A stretch of DNA of 64,000 bases from Vicinamibacterales bacterium (GTDB lineage Bacteria > Acidobacteriota > Vicinamibacteria > Vicinamibacterales > JAKQTR01): contig JALOKU010000001.1 in NCBI GenBank assembly GCA_025456345.1, positions 1 through 64,000 of the forward strand. The letters are read 5' to 3'. The first letter of the stretch is position 1; every line of letters begins with the position of its first letter. The notes beneath the pieces were generated by a model, which saw only the letters and a list, made by a program, of their open reading frames with translations, was not told where the DNA came from and searched no databases. Shown piece by piece: positions 50,673 through 59,581 of this stretch. The translations under genes and the position numbers were made by a program.

Positions 50673-51230
50673 TTACTTCCTGAAGTCCACGTTGGGCACG
50701 GCCTTGGCCGCGTCCGGCACGTTGAAGTACGGATACTCCTTGAACCGGAAGATCGCCGCCGTCACGTTGGCCGGGAAGCTGCGCCGTTTCGTGTTGTAGT
50801 CCTGGACCCGCTCGTTGTAGCGCATGCGCTCCACCGCGATGCGGTTCTCGGTACCCGACAGTTCGTCCATCAGCCGGTTGAACGACTCGTTGGCCTTCAG
50901 CTGCGGGTAGTTCTCCACGACAGCGAGCAGGCGGGCCAGGGCGGAACTCTGCTCGTTCGCGGCCGCGATCCTGGCCTCGGGCGTCTGGGCGCCGGCCATC
51001 CTCGCCCGCGCATCGGCGACGGCCTGGAAGACGCCCGTCTCGTGGGCCGCGTAGCCTCTGACGCTTTCAACGAGATTCGGGATGAGGTCGCTGCGCCGCT
51101 GGAGCTGATTTTCGACCTGCGACCACTGCGCCCTGATCGCTTCTTCCTGGCCGACGAACGTGTTGTAAGAACAGCCGGACAGCGTCAGCGCCAGCAGCAG
51201 GAGGCCGCCGTGAACCCGGAATCGCCTCAT
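50673..51230 (-). CDS. LemA-family lipoprotein
   Basis: 185 residues. The signal peptide GGLLLLALTLSGC ends in a lipobox, so the mature protein is a lipoprotein beginning at Cys. The LemA core is helical: FVGQEEAIRAQWSQVENQLQRRSDLIPNLVESVRGYAAHE, then AANEQSSALARLLAVVENYPQLKANE, NRIAVERMRYNERVQDYN and FPANVTAAIFRFKEYPYF. ATG 51230 has AGGAG eight bases upstream; the GTG six codons earlier overlaps that site. LemA is regularly encoded with TPM-domain proteins, as here. Function unknown, probably envelope-related. Confidence 0.93.
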   Translation of the reverse strand: MRRFRVHGGLLLLALTLSGCSYNTFVGQEEAIRAQWSQVENQLQRRSDLIPNLVESVRGYAAHETGVFQAVADARARMAGAQTPEARIAAANEQSSALARLLAVVENYPQLKANESFNRLMDELSGTENRIAVERMRYNERVQDYNTKRRSFPANVTAAIFRFKEYPYFNVPDAAKAVPNVDFRK

Positions 51231-51290
51231 GTCTTCTCTCCTTTTCACCAGACCCTGACGGGTCGCGTCATGATGCCACGTGTGACCGGC

Positions 51291-52142
51291 CTACCAGCTG
51301 GCGCCGCCGCCTCCGCCGCCGCTGCGTCCGCCGCCGAATCCGCCGAACCCGCCTCCGCCGCCGCTGCGTCCGCCGCCGAACCCGCCGAACCCGCCGCCCC
51401 CAAGACCACCGCCGCCGAAACTCCCGCCGCCGAACGGTCCCACGCCGCCTCCCCATCCGCTCCAGTTGTCGCGGCCCCAATCGCGCCGATCACGAGACGA
51501 CCGGCGCCGCCCTGAACTGGCGGCTCTTGAGATGAGGAACAGCAGCACGAGCGCCAGGACGATCAGCCAGACCGGCGGGATTGGCCTCTCCCCGGCCGGC
51601 TCCGCCGGCACGGGGCCGTCGTCCAGCGTCACGCCCCGGGCCTCGGCGATCCGGCCGATGATCCGCTCCACGCCGGCTCGAAGGCCGGGGCCGTAGGCGC
51701 CTTGCCGGAAATGCGGGACCATGACCGTCCGGCTCGTTTCGCCCGCAAACCCGTCGGTGACGATCGACTCCAGGTCGTAGCCGGCCTCGATACGGACCTG
51801 GCGCTCCTTGACGGCGAGCAAAACCAGCAGACCGTTGTCCCGTCCCTTGCGGCCGATGCCCGCCTGTTCGAAGAGCCTGACGGCGTACTCCTTCGCGTCC
51901 GCGTAGGGCGCGACGGTGTCGACGGTCACCACCACGACGGCGTCCGTCGTCGTCGCGTCGAGCTCGCGAATGAGCCGGTCCATGGCGGCTTCGCTTGCGC
52001 CGTCGATGACGCCCGCGAAATCGTTGACGGGCCGGGTCAGCGCCGGCAGCCGCTGGGCAGAGGCGGGCGTGGCTCCGGCGAGCGCGACGGCCAGGGCGGC
52101 CGCCGCGAGCGCGGCCCGGGCGGTTCTAGGCCTGCCACGCAT
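51291..52142 (-). CDS. TPM-domain membrane protein with Gly-rich tail
   Basis: 283 residues. A signal peptide (ALAAAALAVALAGATPASA) is followed by a TPM domain (VNDFAGVIDGASEAAMDRLIRELDA, VVVVTVDTVAPYADAKEYAVRLFEQ, GRKGRDNGLLVLLAVKERQVRIEAGYDLE). One membrane helix (PPVWLIVLALVLLFLISRA) crosses near residue 200. About 65 residues of Gly/Phe/Arg-rich repeats (GGGFGGFGGGRSGGGG twice) end in SW. The Gly tail is common in YgcG-like proteins beside LemA. TPM domains have been linked to photosystem repair in plants and to phosphatase activity. The bacterial role is unknown. Confidence 0.9.
   Translation of the reverse strand: MRGRPRTARAALAAAALAVALAGATPASAQRLPALTRPVNDFAGVIDGASEAAMDRLIRELDATTTDAVVVVTVDTVAPYADAKEYAVRLFEQAGIGRKGRDNGLLVLLAVKERQVRIEAGYDLESIVTDGFAGETSRTVMVPHFRQGAYGPGLRAGVERIIGRIAEARGVTLDDGPVPAEPAGERPIPPVWLIVLALVLLFLISRAASSGRRRSSRDRRDWGRDNWSGWGGGVGPFGGGSFGGGGLGGGGFGGFGGGRSGGGGGFGGFGGGRSGGGGGGASW
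51303..51395 (-). repeat. Coding minisatellite in the Gly-rich tail
   Basis: A unit of about 48 bp (encoding FGGFGGGRSGGGGG) is present twice in near-identical form, next to shorter GGNGGC runs. Length variation between strains is likely. Confidence 0.55.
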
Positions 52143-52860
52143 CGATGTAGGTCACGAGCCGCTCAACGGCCTCGATGTAGCCGGGGTAGAAGGTCTCCGC
52201 CTCGGCCGCCGACATCGCACCGGCCCGGCCGGCATCGTCGACCGCGCGGAAGACGGCGGCGTCGAACCCGGCGCGCGACGCGAGACGCGCGAGAAACGCC
52301 GGCGCGTCGCCGGGCATGCCTTCGAGCCGGGAGAGCCCGGCCAGCAGGCTGGCCAGAGGCACGGCGGAGTGCACGATGATCTGCGCGAGCCGCCGTGGAT
52401 CGGCGCCGCTCTCGATGTACCCCTCTCTGAGATGGAGGGCATGGCCGCGTGCGTGAATCTCGCAGGCCCGCCGGACGTCCTCGCGCGGCACCGACAGCCC
52501 GGGGCACGGGTCCGTGCCGAAGAGGAGGCGATGCTCGGCCAGGATCTCGGCGAACTCCAGGGGGAAGACGTCGAGCGATCGCCGGAGGTCCTCGAGTGCG
52601 ACCATGAGCGGCGTCGCCACCCGATTCTCGCGCCAGGCGGACGCGAAGCCGGCGCACGCGCGCAGGTCCGCGACCGAGAGCGACTCGACCAGCGCCAGCG
52701 TGTAGGCGATGTCGCGCGGCCCGCCCGCCCGGCTGCCTGGCAGGTGGGCCGACGCGCCGTAGAGGACGACTGCCTTGAGCCGCTCACGAAACACGCTCTG
52801 GAGATCGCCGACCAGGCGCGAGAGCACGTCCGGGCTGAGGCTGTCCGCCACGGCGGTCAC
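52126..52860 (-). CDS. Nucleotidyltransferase-like protein with HEPN-like C-terminus
   Basis: 244 residues. The N-terminal half (SVFRERLKAVVLYGASAHLPG...GPRDIAYTLALVESLSVADL) aligns by pattern with minimal nucleotidyltransferases (LYGSxARG...SDIN). The second Ser/Arg of the G-S motif and one of the two Asp are absent, so activity is doubtful. The middle reads PLEFAEILAEHRLLFGTDPCPGL, a phrase typical of this group. The C-terminal part (ACEIHARGHALHLREGYIES) is an all-helical HEPN-like segment. The GTG overlaps the TauE-like gene stop (GTGA). A toxin-antitoxin role is not supported, because both parts are in one chain. Confidence 0.65.
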   Translation of the reverse strand: MTAVADSLSPDVLSRLVGDLQSVFRERLKAVVLYGASAHLPGSRAGGPRDIAYTLALVESLSVADLRACAGFASAWRENRVATPLMVALEDLRRSLDVFPLEFAEILAEHRLLFGTDPCPGLSVPREDVRRACEIHARGHALHLREGYIESGADPRRLAQIIVHSAVPLASLLAGLSRLEGMPGDAPAFLARLASRAGFDAAVFRAVDDAGRAGAMSAAEAETFYPGYIEAVERLVTYIDAWQA

Positions 52861-53756
52861 TCCGCACTGGCGGCGGCCGCCTGCGGGCCGGCCGCCTGCT
52901 CCCGCGACGCGGCGAGCAGCAGCGACACGCCCGTGTAGATCACGACGACGGTCACCAGCCACATGACAACGCGGAGATTGAGGCTCTTGACGACGATGAG
53001 CGCCAGGGCGGATCCGAAGACCCCGCCGATGGCCATGCCAACGGCCGTCCGCAGGCTGTACCGCCCTGCTCGTACGAATTTCATGCTCGCCACGGGCATC
53101 AGGAACGCGCAGGCCCCCATCATGATCGGGAACGCGGCGAGCGGGTTCATGCCGAGCAGCGCGACGAGAATCATGCACGGCGCGTAGTAGCCGATCCCGA
53201 GCGGCATGATCGCGCCCAGGAAGAAGCTGCCCGCGAGGCCGAGCGCCAGCAGCGGCCCGTGGAGACCGAGCGTCCCGGCGTCGGCCGAGGGCATCAGACC
53301 GGTGAGCTTGGCGAACAGGAAGCCGGCGGCGGCGAGCAGCGCGACGCCCATCCCGATCTGGATGGCCCGCTTCGGCATGCGCGAGACCACGCCCGCGCCG
53401 ACCCACGACCCCAGCACGGCAGCGGCGATCATGAGGACGAGCGTGGGCGGTTCGACGGCGATGAGCGTAATGCCCAGAAACGCCTGCGTGATGGTGGGGA
53501 GACAGTAGCCTACGTTCAGCGTGCCCGGAATCAGTTCGTCCTTCACCATCTTCCTCAGCCGGAAATAGGTGGTCGAAGTGGCGAAGCTGCCAATGCCGAG
53601 GGCATCGAAGAAGTTCGCGAAGAAGCCGACGGCGACCCGTTCGGCGTCGGGGCGGCCGCGGTCAGGCGTGACCGGCCGCCTGCGGGCCTGGGTGACCCAG
53701 TCCGCGATGAACGCAAGCGTCAGAATGCCGAGAGCGATGAACAGCGCTGCAATCAC
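52857..53756 (-). CDS. TauE/SafE-family permease
   Basis: 299 residues with eight or more hydrophobic helices and the two-fold family motif: GFFANFFDALGIGSFATSTTYFRLRKMV and GSFFLGAIMPLGIGYYAPCMILVALLGMNP. Members export sulfite, sulfoacetate or other organic anions, or import them. The GTG at 53756 is chosen because AGGGGG lies six bases upstream. The earlier ATG at 53798 falls beside a TATATT -10-like element (53789-53794) that more likely drives the gene. It is divergent from GltS. The substrate is not identifiable. Confidence 0.85.
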   Translation of the reverse strand: MIAALFIALGILTLAFIADWVTQARRRPVTPDRGRPDAERVAVGFFANFFDALGIGSFATSTTYFRLRKMVKDELIPGTLNVGYCLPTITQAFLGITLIAVEPPTLVLMIAAAVLGSWVGAGVVSRMPKRAIQIGMGVALLAAAGFLFAKLTGLMPSADAGTLGLHGPLLALGLAGSFFLGAIMPLGIGYYAPCMILVALLGMNPLAAFPIMMGACAFLMPVASMKFVRAGRYSLRTAVGMAIGGVFGSALALIVVKSLNLRVVMWLVTVVVIYTGVSLLLAASREQAAGPQAAAASAE

Positions 53757-53824
53757 TCGCGTCCCCCTCTGGAGTTTGCTGGCCGTCGAATATATCATGC
53801 ACGGAACTCCGTGGCCGGATCCCT

Positions 53825-55063
53825 ATGACCAGCCTCGTCTTCAAGCTCGACATGGTGCAGACGCTCGCCCTCGCGGCGGTGGTGCTGTTTCTCGGGTACG
53901 GCGTGCGGCGCCGCGTCGGCGTCCTGGCGCGTTACAACATCCCGGCTCCCGTCATTGGCGGGTTCCTGTTCGCCGCGGTGGCGCTGGCGCTCCGCCTGCA
54001 GGGTATCGTCGCGGTCGAGTTCGACACGACGCTCCAGACGCCGCTGATGATCGCCTTCTTCACGACGATAGGCCTCGGGGCGAGCCTGGCGCTGCTGAAG
54101 GTCGGAGGGCCGCAGGTGCTGCTGTTCTGGGTGCTGGCGAGCGCGCTGGCGGCCGTCCAGAACGGCCTGGGGGTGATCCTGGCGAAGGGGCTGGGGGTGC
54201 ATCCGTTCCTCGGCCTGATCGCGGGCTCCATCACCATGACGGGCGGGCACGGCACGGGCGCGGCCTTCGGCAAGCTCCTGGAAGACCAGTACGCCGTGAG
54301 CGGCGCGCTGACACTTGCGATGGCGGCCGCCACCTTCGGGCTTGTCAGCGGCGGCCTCATCGGGGGGCCGGTCGCCACCGCACTCATCGGGCGGCACCGG
54401 CTGAAGACGCCCGGGCGCGGCGCCGTCCCGGAGGCGGTCCCGGCGGGCGTCGGCGCGATGGGGCTCGAGAGCGAGATCGACACCGAGCCGGCGGGCGAGG
54501 CGCCGACGGCCTACACGCTGCTGAAAACGATCACGGTCATCCTGGTCGCGATGTGGGCCGGCTCGCTCCTGAGCCGCTGGCTGGGCCAGTATGTGACCCT
54601 GCCGGCGTACATCTGGGCGATGATCATCGCCGCCCTCATCCGCAACGGCGACGAACTCGCGCACCGCATCAAGCTCGACCAGCGCGTGGTCGACGATGTC
54701 GGCACCATTGCCCTGTCGCTGTTCCTGGCGATGGCGCTGATGTCGCTCAAGCTGTGGGAACTGCTCGACCTGGCCGTCCCCATGCTGGTCATCCTGACCG
54801 CCCAGGTGACCATGATGGCGGCCTTCGCGTACTTCGTGACCTTCCGGGTGATGGGCCGCGACTACGACGCGGCCGTCATGGCGGGAGGCCATTGCGGGTT
54901 CGGCCTCGGCGCGACGCCGAACGCGGTGGCGAACATGGAAGCACTCGTGGAGCGGTTCGGGCACGCCCCGCGGGCCTTCCTGGTCCTGCCGATGGTCGGC
55001 GCGTTCTTCATCGATTTCACGAACGCCCTGATTATCACGGCGTATATCAATCTGGTGCACTAG
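53825..55063 (+). CDS. gltS: Sodium/glutamate symporter, GltS family
   Basis: 412 residues. Two halves carry the family re-entrant-loop motifs GSITMTGGHGTGAAFG and GGHCGFGLGATPNAVANM. About ten hydrophobic helices flank a charged central loop (PAGVGAMGLESEIDTEPAGEAPT). It imports glutamate with sodium. Length matches E. coli GltS (about 400). The ATG is 26 bp from the nearest possible start of the divergent TauE-like gene. The downstream gap has heptameric repeats. Confidence 0.94.
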   Translation: MTSLVFKLDMVQTLALAAVVLFLGYGVRRRVGVLARYNIPAPVIGGFLFAAVALALRLQGIVAVEFDTTLQTPLMIAFFTTIGLGASLALLKVGGPQVLLFWVLASALAAVQNGLGVILAKGLGVHPFLGLIAGSITMTGGHGTGAAFGKLLEDQYAVSGALTLAMAAATFGLVSGGLIGGPVATALIGRHRLKTPGRGAVPEAVPAGVGAMGLESEIDTEPAGEAPTAYTLLKTITVILVAMWAGSLLSRWLGQYVTLPAYIWAMIIAALIRNGDELAHRIKLDQRVVDDVGTIALSLFLAMALMSLKLWELLDLAVPMLVILTAQVTMMAAFAYFVTFRVMGRDYDAAVMAGGHCGFGLGATPNAVANMEALVERFGHAPRAFLVLPMVGAFFIDFTNALIITAYINLVH

Positions 55064-55152
55064 CCTAGGGACGAGGGGCTAGGGACACGGGACAAGGCAC
55101 GGGGGGAAAGACGAGCGGCGTCCGGCCCGGGGGAGACGCGGTGCTCGTCTCT

Positions 55153-55180
55153 CTCTACTGGCTACTGGCTACTGGCTACT
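55153..55180 (+). repeat. Heptameric tandem repeat (GGCTACT x3)
   Basis: CTCTACT followed by three GGCTACT units, 18 bp before the HD-hydrolase start. Purine-rich GGGACA-like fragments lie at 55065-55105 in the same gap. Confidence 0.85.
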
Positions 55181-55197
55181 GACGACGGAGATCATCA

Positions 55198-55770
55198 ATG
55201 GACCTGTCCCGTGATGCTGCGTGGGCGCTGCTGACGGAGTTCACCCAGAACGAGAACCTGCAGAAGCACGCGCTGGCGGTCGAGGCCGCCGTGCGGGGCT
55301 ATGCACGGCAGTGGGGCGAGGACGAAGACGCCTGGGGCGTGACGGCGCTCCTGCACGACTTCGACTACGACCGCTATCCGGACCTCGCCGACCATCCGTT
55401 CAAGGGCGCGGAGATCCTCCGCGAGCGAGGCTATCCCGAGTGGCTGGTGCGCGCGGTGCTGTCGCACGCCGACCACACCGGCGTCGCGCGGGAATCGCGC
55501 CTCGAGCACACGCTGTTTGCCTGCGACGAAATGGCGGGGTTCGTCACGGCGGCCGCCCTCATCAGGCCGTCGAAGAGCCTGTTCGATCTCGAGGCGAAGT
55601 CGGTCGTGAAACGGATGAAGGAAAAGGCGTTCGCCCGGGCCGTCAACCGCGACGATCTGCGCCGGGGCGCCGAGGAAATCGGCGTGCCCCTCGACGCCCA
55701 CGCGGCGAACGTCATCGGCTTCATGCGCGAGCACGCCGAGGCGCTGGGGCTGAAGGGGAATCTCGGATGA
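55198..55770 (+). CDS. HD-domain hydrolase
   Basis: 190 residues. The HD superfamily core is visible: NLQKHALAVEAAVRGYARQWGED, TALLHDFDYDRYPDLADHPFKGAEIL and AVLSHADHTG, providing the His/HD/His/Asp metal set. The C-terminal part (AGFVTAAALIRPSKSLFDLEAKSVVKRMKEKAFA) is conserved in small HDIG proteins found in many bacteria. The natural substrate is a phosphate ester or nucleotide that is not established. GGAG lies seven bases before the ATG. It is isolated between two repeat-filled gaps. Confidence 0.88.
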   Translation: MDLSRDAAWALLTEFTQNENLQKHALAVEAAVRGYARQWGEDEDAWGVTALLHDFDYDRYPDLADHPFKGAEILRERGYPEWLVRAVLSHADHTGVARESRLEHTLFACDEMAGFVTAAALIRPSKSLFDLEAKSVVKRMKEKAFARAVNRDDLRRGAEEIGVPLDAHAANVIGFMREHAEALGLKGNLG

Positions 55771-55775
55771 AAGTC

Positions 55776-55857
55776 AGTAGCCAGTAGTCAGTAGTCAGTA
55801 GAAATGCGTATCAGTTGAACGCTGCTCCGCCCTACTGGCTACTGGCTACTGACTGCT
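55776..55857. repeat. Inverted pair of heptameric arrays (AGTAGYC / GGCTACT)
   Basis: AGTAGCC, AGTAGTC x2 and AGTAGAA (55776-55803) face GGCTACT x2 and GACTGCT (55837-55857) across a 33-bp spacer, copying the organisation at 49626-49714. The pair can fold into a long hairpin in the gap after the HD hydrolase. Confidence 0.85.
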
Positions 55858-55908
55858 GTCCCCTGAAGTGAACAACCGTCATTGTCCCTGCGTATCTAGC
55901 TGGTGAGC

Positions 55909-56841
55909 ATGAGCGATTTTCCTACCGATCCGGTCGTCACCATCAAGAGCCTCACCGTCCTGTACGGCAAACAGCGGGCCCTGAACGACGTCAGCGCGTC
56001 GTTCCCGGCCGGCGCGGTCGGCCTGCTCGGGCCGAACGGCGCGGGCAAGAGCACCCTGCTCAAGACCCTGCTCGGCTTCCTCAAGCCCGCCGCGGGCTCG
56101 ATGGAGGTGCTTGGTCTGGACGTGGCGGCCTCGCCCGCCGAGATCCGCGCGCGCCTGGGTTACATGCCCGAGATCGACGCGCACATCCCGGGCATGAACG
56201 CCGTCTCGTTCGTGGGCTATTGCGGCCAGCTCGCCGGACTCCCGCCGGTCGACGCGATGCAGCGCGCGCACGAAGTGCTCTATTACGTGGGCCTCGGCGA
56301 GGCCCGGTACCGGAACGTGGAGACCTACTCCACGGGCATGAAGCAGCGCATCAAGCTCGCCCAGGCGCTGGTGCACGACCCGGACCTGCTGTTTCTCGAC
56401 GAGCCGACCAACGGGATGGACCCGAAGGGCCGCGAGGAAATGCTCGAGCTCATCCGCGACCTCGCCCACAACAAGGGCATGAACCTGATTCTCTCGTCGC
56501 ACCTGCTGCCGGACGTGGAGTACACGTGCGACCACGTCATCGTGCTGCACCAGGCGAGCGTGGCGACGCAGGGGCCCATCGACGAGCTGAAGGGCCCCCG
56601 CGGCAGCGTGTTCGAGTTCCGCATCAAGGGCGATCGCGCCGCGTTCAGCCGGCTCCTGCACGACGAGGGCCTTACGGTCCACGCCGGCGAAGAGGACGTG
56701 ATGCGGGTGTTCGTGCCCGACCAGCGAGGGGCCCACGCGCTGTTCGCCCTGGCGGCCCGCCATGGCGTCCAGGTCCGCCACCTGCGGCCCAGCCTGCCGA
56801 CCCTCGAAGACGTGTTTGCCCAGGCCGTGGGCGAGGAGTAG
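55909..56841 (+). CDS. ABC transporter ATP-binding protein (ABC-2 type, first)
   Basis: 310 residues. Walker A GPNGAGKST, Q-loop YMPEIDAHIPG, signature YSTGMKQR, Walker B LLFLDEPTNGMDP and H-loop SSHLL are all present, with a C-terminal extension typical of ABC-2 ATPases. ATG 55909 is used; a GTG two codons before is possible. It is followed by its permease after 3 bp. A second ATPase/permease pair overlaps downstream, giving a four-gene system. Such transporters move polysaccharides, drugs or lipids, or support gliding. The substrate is not evident. Confidence 0.93.
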   Translation: MSDFPTDPVVTIKSLTVLYGKQRALNDVSASFPAGAVGLLGPNGAGKSTLLKTLLGFLKPAAGSMEVLGLDVAASPAEIRARLGYMPEIDAHIPGMNAVSFVGYCGQLAGLPPVDAMQRAHEVLYYVGLGEARYRNVETYSTGMKQRIKLAQALVHDPDLLFLDEPTNGMDPKGREEMLELIRDLAHNKGMNLILSSHLLPDVEYTCDHVIVLHQASVATQGPIDELKGPRGSVFEFRIKGDRAAFSRLLHDEGLTVHAGEEDVMRVFVPDQRGAHALFALAARHGVQVRHLRPSLPTLEDVFAQAVGEE

Positions 56842-56844
56842 GCC

Positions 56845-57684
56845 GTGCCCATCCACGACCAGAGCTACCGGCGGTATCGCGGCGAGCGGGCGCCCGAGGG
56901 CCGCGCCTGGACCGTCATCGCGACGGCCGGCATCAAGACGATGCTCGCGAAACGCAAGTTCCTGGGCCTGCTGCTCATCGCGTGGCTGCCCTTCATCGTC
57001 CGCGCCGTGCAGATGTACATCGCGGCGAATTTCCCGCAGGCGTCCATGCTCGCGCCGACGTCCGAGACGTTCCGGCAGTTCCTCGAGCAGCAGGGCGTGT
57101 TCACCTTCTTCATCACGATCTTCACCGGCGCCGGGCTCATCGCGAACGACCTGCGGGCCAACGCGCTCCAGATCTACCTCTCCAAGCCGATGGGCCGGTT
57201 CGAGTACATCGCGGGCAAGTTTGGCGTCCTGGCCTTCTTCCTCCTGCTGGTCACGTGGCTGCCCGCGACGATGCTGCTCATCATCCAGATCGTGTTCGCG
57301 GGCAACCTCGAGTTCCTGAAGGCGAACCTGTTCCTGCTGCCGGCGATTCTCGTGGCGACCGTCATCGAGACCATCGTGCTGTGCATGGTGATGCTGGCGC
57401 TGTCCTCGCTCTCGAAGAGCGCGCGGTTTGTCGGCATCATGTACGCCGGCATGGTGTTCTTCACCCATGCGCTGTACGGCGTGGTCTTCGTCGTGACGCG
57501 GAACACGAAGTTCTCCTGGATGTCGCTCCAGGGCAACCTGCAGCAGCTCGGCGACCTGGTGTTCCGGGTCGACCCGCGCTACGGCACGCCCGCGTGGGCG
57601 ACGATCCTCGCGCTCGTCGTCATCGTCGGCGCGTCGGCCTTCGTGCTCGAACGCCGCGTGCGGGGCGTGGAGGTGGTGACGTGA
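56845..57684 (+). CDS. ABC-2 type permease (first)
   Basis: 279 residues with six hydrophobic helices (FLGLLLIAWLPFIVRAVQMYI, FTFFITIFTGAGLIANDLRANALQIYLSKPM, FGVLAFFLLLVTWLPATMLLII, LLPAILVATVIETIVLCMVML, FVGIMYAGMVFFTHALYGVVF, ATILALVVIVGASAFVLE). The ANDLRANALQIYLSKP loop is a recognised ABC-2 permease signature. The GTG start is three bases after the ATPase stop. The end overlaps the next ATPase by GTGA. Confidence 0.88.
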   Translation: MPIHDQSYRRYRGERAPEGRAWTVIATAGIKTMLAKRKFLGLLLIAWLPFIVRAVQMYIAANFPQASMLAPTSETFRQFLEQQGVFTFFITIFTGAGLIANDLRANALQIYLSKPMGRFEYIAGKFGVLAFFLLLVTWLPATMLLIIQIVFAGNLEFLKANLFLLPAILVATVIETIVLCMVMLALSSLSKSARFVGIMYAGMVFFTHALYGVVFVVTRNTKFSWMSLQGNLQQLGDLVFRVDPRYGTPAWATILALVVIVGASAFVLERRVRGVEVVT

Positions 57685-58601
57685 CGCCCCTGGTCGTGGC
57701 GGATCATCTGTCGAAGTGGTACGGCCAGGTCATCGGCCTGAACGATGTCAGCGTGTCGATCCCGCCAGGGATCACGGGCCTGCTCGGGCCGAACGGCGCG
57801 GGCAAGTCCACCCTGCTCAAGCTGCTCACCGGGCAGCTCAAGCCGAGCAAGGGCTCGATCGCCGTCCTCGGCGAGCCGGTCTGGGGCAACCCGCGGATCT
57901 TCTTCCGCATCGGGTTCTGCCCCGAGCAGGACGCCTTCTACGACCGGATGACGGGCCTCGAGTGGGTGGCCGGCCTCGCGCGCCTGAACGGCCTCGGCGA
58001 GCAGGCGTCGCTCGCGGCCGCGCGGGCCGCCCTGGAGCGCGTCGACCTCATGGATGCCGCCCACAAGAAGATCGGCGGCTACAGCAAGGGCATGCGGCAG
58101 CGCGTCAAGCTGGCCCAGGCCCTGGCGCACGACCCGGAGCTGCTGATCCTCGACGAGCCTTTGTCGGGCATGGATCCAATCGCCCGCCGGCGCACCATCC
58201 GCCTCATCAAGGACTGGGCACGGGAGGGGCGCAGCATCCTCGTCTCGAGCCACATCCTGCACGAGATCGAGGCGATGACCTCGTCGATCCTGCTCATCAA
58301 CAACGGCCGGATCCTCGCCGAAGGCGATGTCCATCAGATCCGGGAGCTCATCGACGAGCACCCGCACACGGTCCACGTTCGGGCGGCGCGGCCGCGGGAC
58401 CTGGCGCGGGAGTTCCTGACGCGCGACGACGTGCTGAGCCTCAAGCTCGAACTGGGCGCCATCGTCGTCGAAACCTCGAAGCCGGACAGCTTCTACCGGT
58501 ACCTGACCGAACTGGCCGCCGACGGGCGGGCCGGGGAAATCACCGAAGTCACCTCGCCTGACGACAACCTGCAGGCGGTCTTCAAGTTCCTGGTCAAATG
58601 A
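57681..58601 (+). CDS. ABC transporter ATP-binding protein (ABC-2 type, second)
   Basis: 306 residues. Walker A GPNGAGKST, signature YSKGMRQR, Walker B LLILDEPLSGMDP and H-loop SSHIL. The C-terminal domain (HTVHVRAARPRDLAREFL...) is present. It is a diverged paralogue of the ATPase at 55909. GTG 57681 overlaps the permease stop, and its own stop overlaps the next permease (ATGA). With two ATPases and two permeases the complex could be a heterotetramer or two separate pumps. Confidence 0.93.
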   Translation: MTPLVVADHLSKWYGQVIGLNDVSVSIPPGITGLLGPNGAGKSTLLKLLTGQLKPSKGSIAVLGEPVWGNPRIFFRIGFCPEQDAFYDRMTGLEWVAGLARLNGLGEQASLAAARAALERVDLMDAAHKKIGGYSKGMRQRVKLAQALAHDPELLILDEPLSGMDPIARRRTIRLIKDWAREGRSILVSSHILHEIEAMTSSILLINNGRILAEGDVHQIRELIDEHPHTVHVRAARPRDLAREFLTRDDVLSLKLELGAIVVETSKPDSFYRYLTELAADGRAGEITEVTSPDDNLQAVFKFLVK

Positions 58602-59497
58602 GCGACACCGCACCCGATCCGACCGCGCCGGCATCGCCGGGACACGTCCCGTGGGCCGCCGGCCCCGCACGCCAGGCGCCGCCATTTCTGTCAGCGGCCA
58701 TGCGGGTCTTCGACCTGTCCATGGGGCAGATGCTCTGGTCCCGGCGCACGATCTTCCTCGGGCTCATCGTGGGGTCGCCCCTCGCGCTCGGGGTGCTCTT
58801 CCGCGTCCTCGAGATGCTGGGAGTCACCGGCGGAGTACGCATCGAAGGTGCGGCCGTCACCGGGCCGACGATTTTCGGCGGGATGATCTGGATCCTGTAT
58901 CTCCGCTTCATCGTCCCGGTGCTCGGGGTGTTCTACGGGACGGCCCTGATCGCCGACGAGGTCGACGACAAGACCATCACCTACCTGTTCGTCCGGCCGA
59001 TTCCTCACGGGGCGGTGCTGGCCGGGAAGTACCTGGCCTATCTGGTGACCACGGTCTTCGTCGTGCTGCCGTCGGTCGTCATCCTGTACCTGCTCGTCGT
59101 CCCGCTCGGGAACGGCTCCCTTGCAGCCTCGTTCACGGCGCTCCTGAAGGATCTGGCCCTGCTCGGCATCGGCCTGGCCGCCTACGGCGCGGTGTTCGCG
59201 TTTATCGGCGCGTACTTCAAGTACCCGCTGGTCACCGGCCTGGTGTTCGCATTCGGCTGGGAACCGCTGGCCATGCTGCTCCCCGGCTACCTCAGGCGGT
59301 TGACCATCGCCTACTACCTGCAGGCGCTGGTGCCGCATTCGATGCCGCAGGAGGGCCTTGGAAGCGCCCTCCAGGCCCTGTTCCGGGAAGTGCCGCCCGT
59401 CTGGGTCAGCCTGGTGTGGCTGGCTGGCTACGTGGTGGTGTTCATCGCCCTGGCGGCCCGGACCGTGGAGCGCAAGGAATACGTCCTGGAACAGTAG
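58598..59497 (+). CDS. ABC-2 type permease (second)
   Basis: 299 residues. A Pro/Ala-rich cytoplasmic N-terminus of about 30 residues is followed by six hydrophobic helices. The motif YGTALIADEVDDKTITYLFVRPI is the counterpart of the first permease's ANDLRANALQIYLSKPM. The sequence ends in a charged tail (ERKEYVLEQ). Coupled to the upstream ATPase by an ATGA overlap. Together with 55909-58601 it forms the double ABC-2 system. Confidence 0.88.
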   Translation: MSDTAPDPTAPASPGHVPWAAGPARQAPPFLSAAMRVFDLSMGQMLWSRRTIFLGLIVGSPLALGVLFRVLEMLGVTGGVRIEGAAVTGPTIFGGMIWILYLRFIVPVLGVFYGTALIADEVDDKTITYLFVRPIPHGAVLAGKYLAYLVTTVFVVLPSVVILYLLVVPLGNGSLAASFTALLKDLALLGIGLAAYGAVFAFIGAYFKYPLVTGLVFAFGWEPLAMLLPGYLRRLTIAYYLQALVPHSMPQEGLGSALQALFREVPPVWVSLVWLAGYVVVFIALAARTVERKEYVLEQ

Positions 59498-59532
59498 GCG
59501 GGCCGCAACCGTTACCGGAACCTGGGGTTGGT

Positions 59533-59559
59533 GGAACTTCCCGCCGGAAATGCCGTCTA
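59533..59559 (+). promoter_or_regulatory. Candidate ECF-sigma promoter
   Basis: GGAACTT (59533-59539) and CGTCTA (59554-59559) match the general ECF consensus: GGAAC, about 16 bp, CGTC. It precedes the membrane-anchored unknown gene by 22 bp. It could be read by the ECF factor at 21135, but no matching element was found upstream of that sigma gene. Confidence 0.45.
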
Positions 59560-59581
59560 CTGAGAGTGGAGGCGTTAGACG

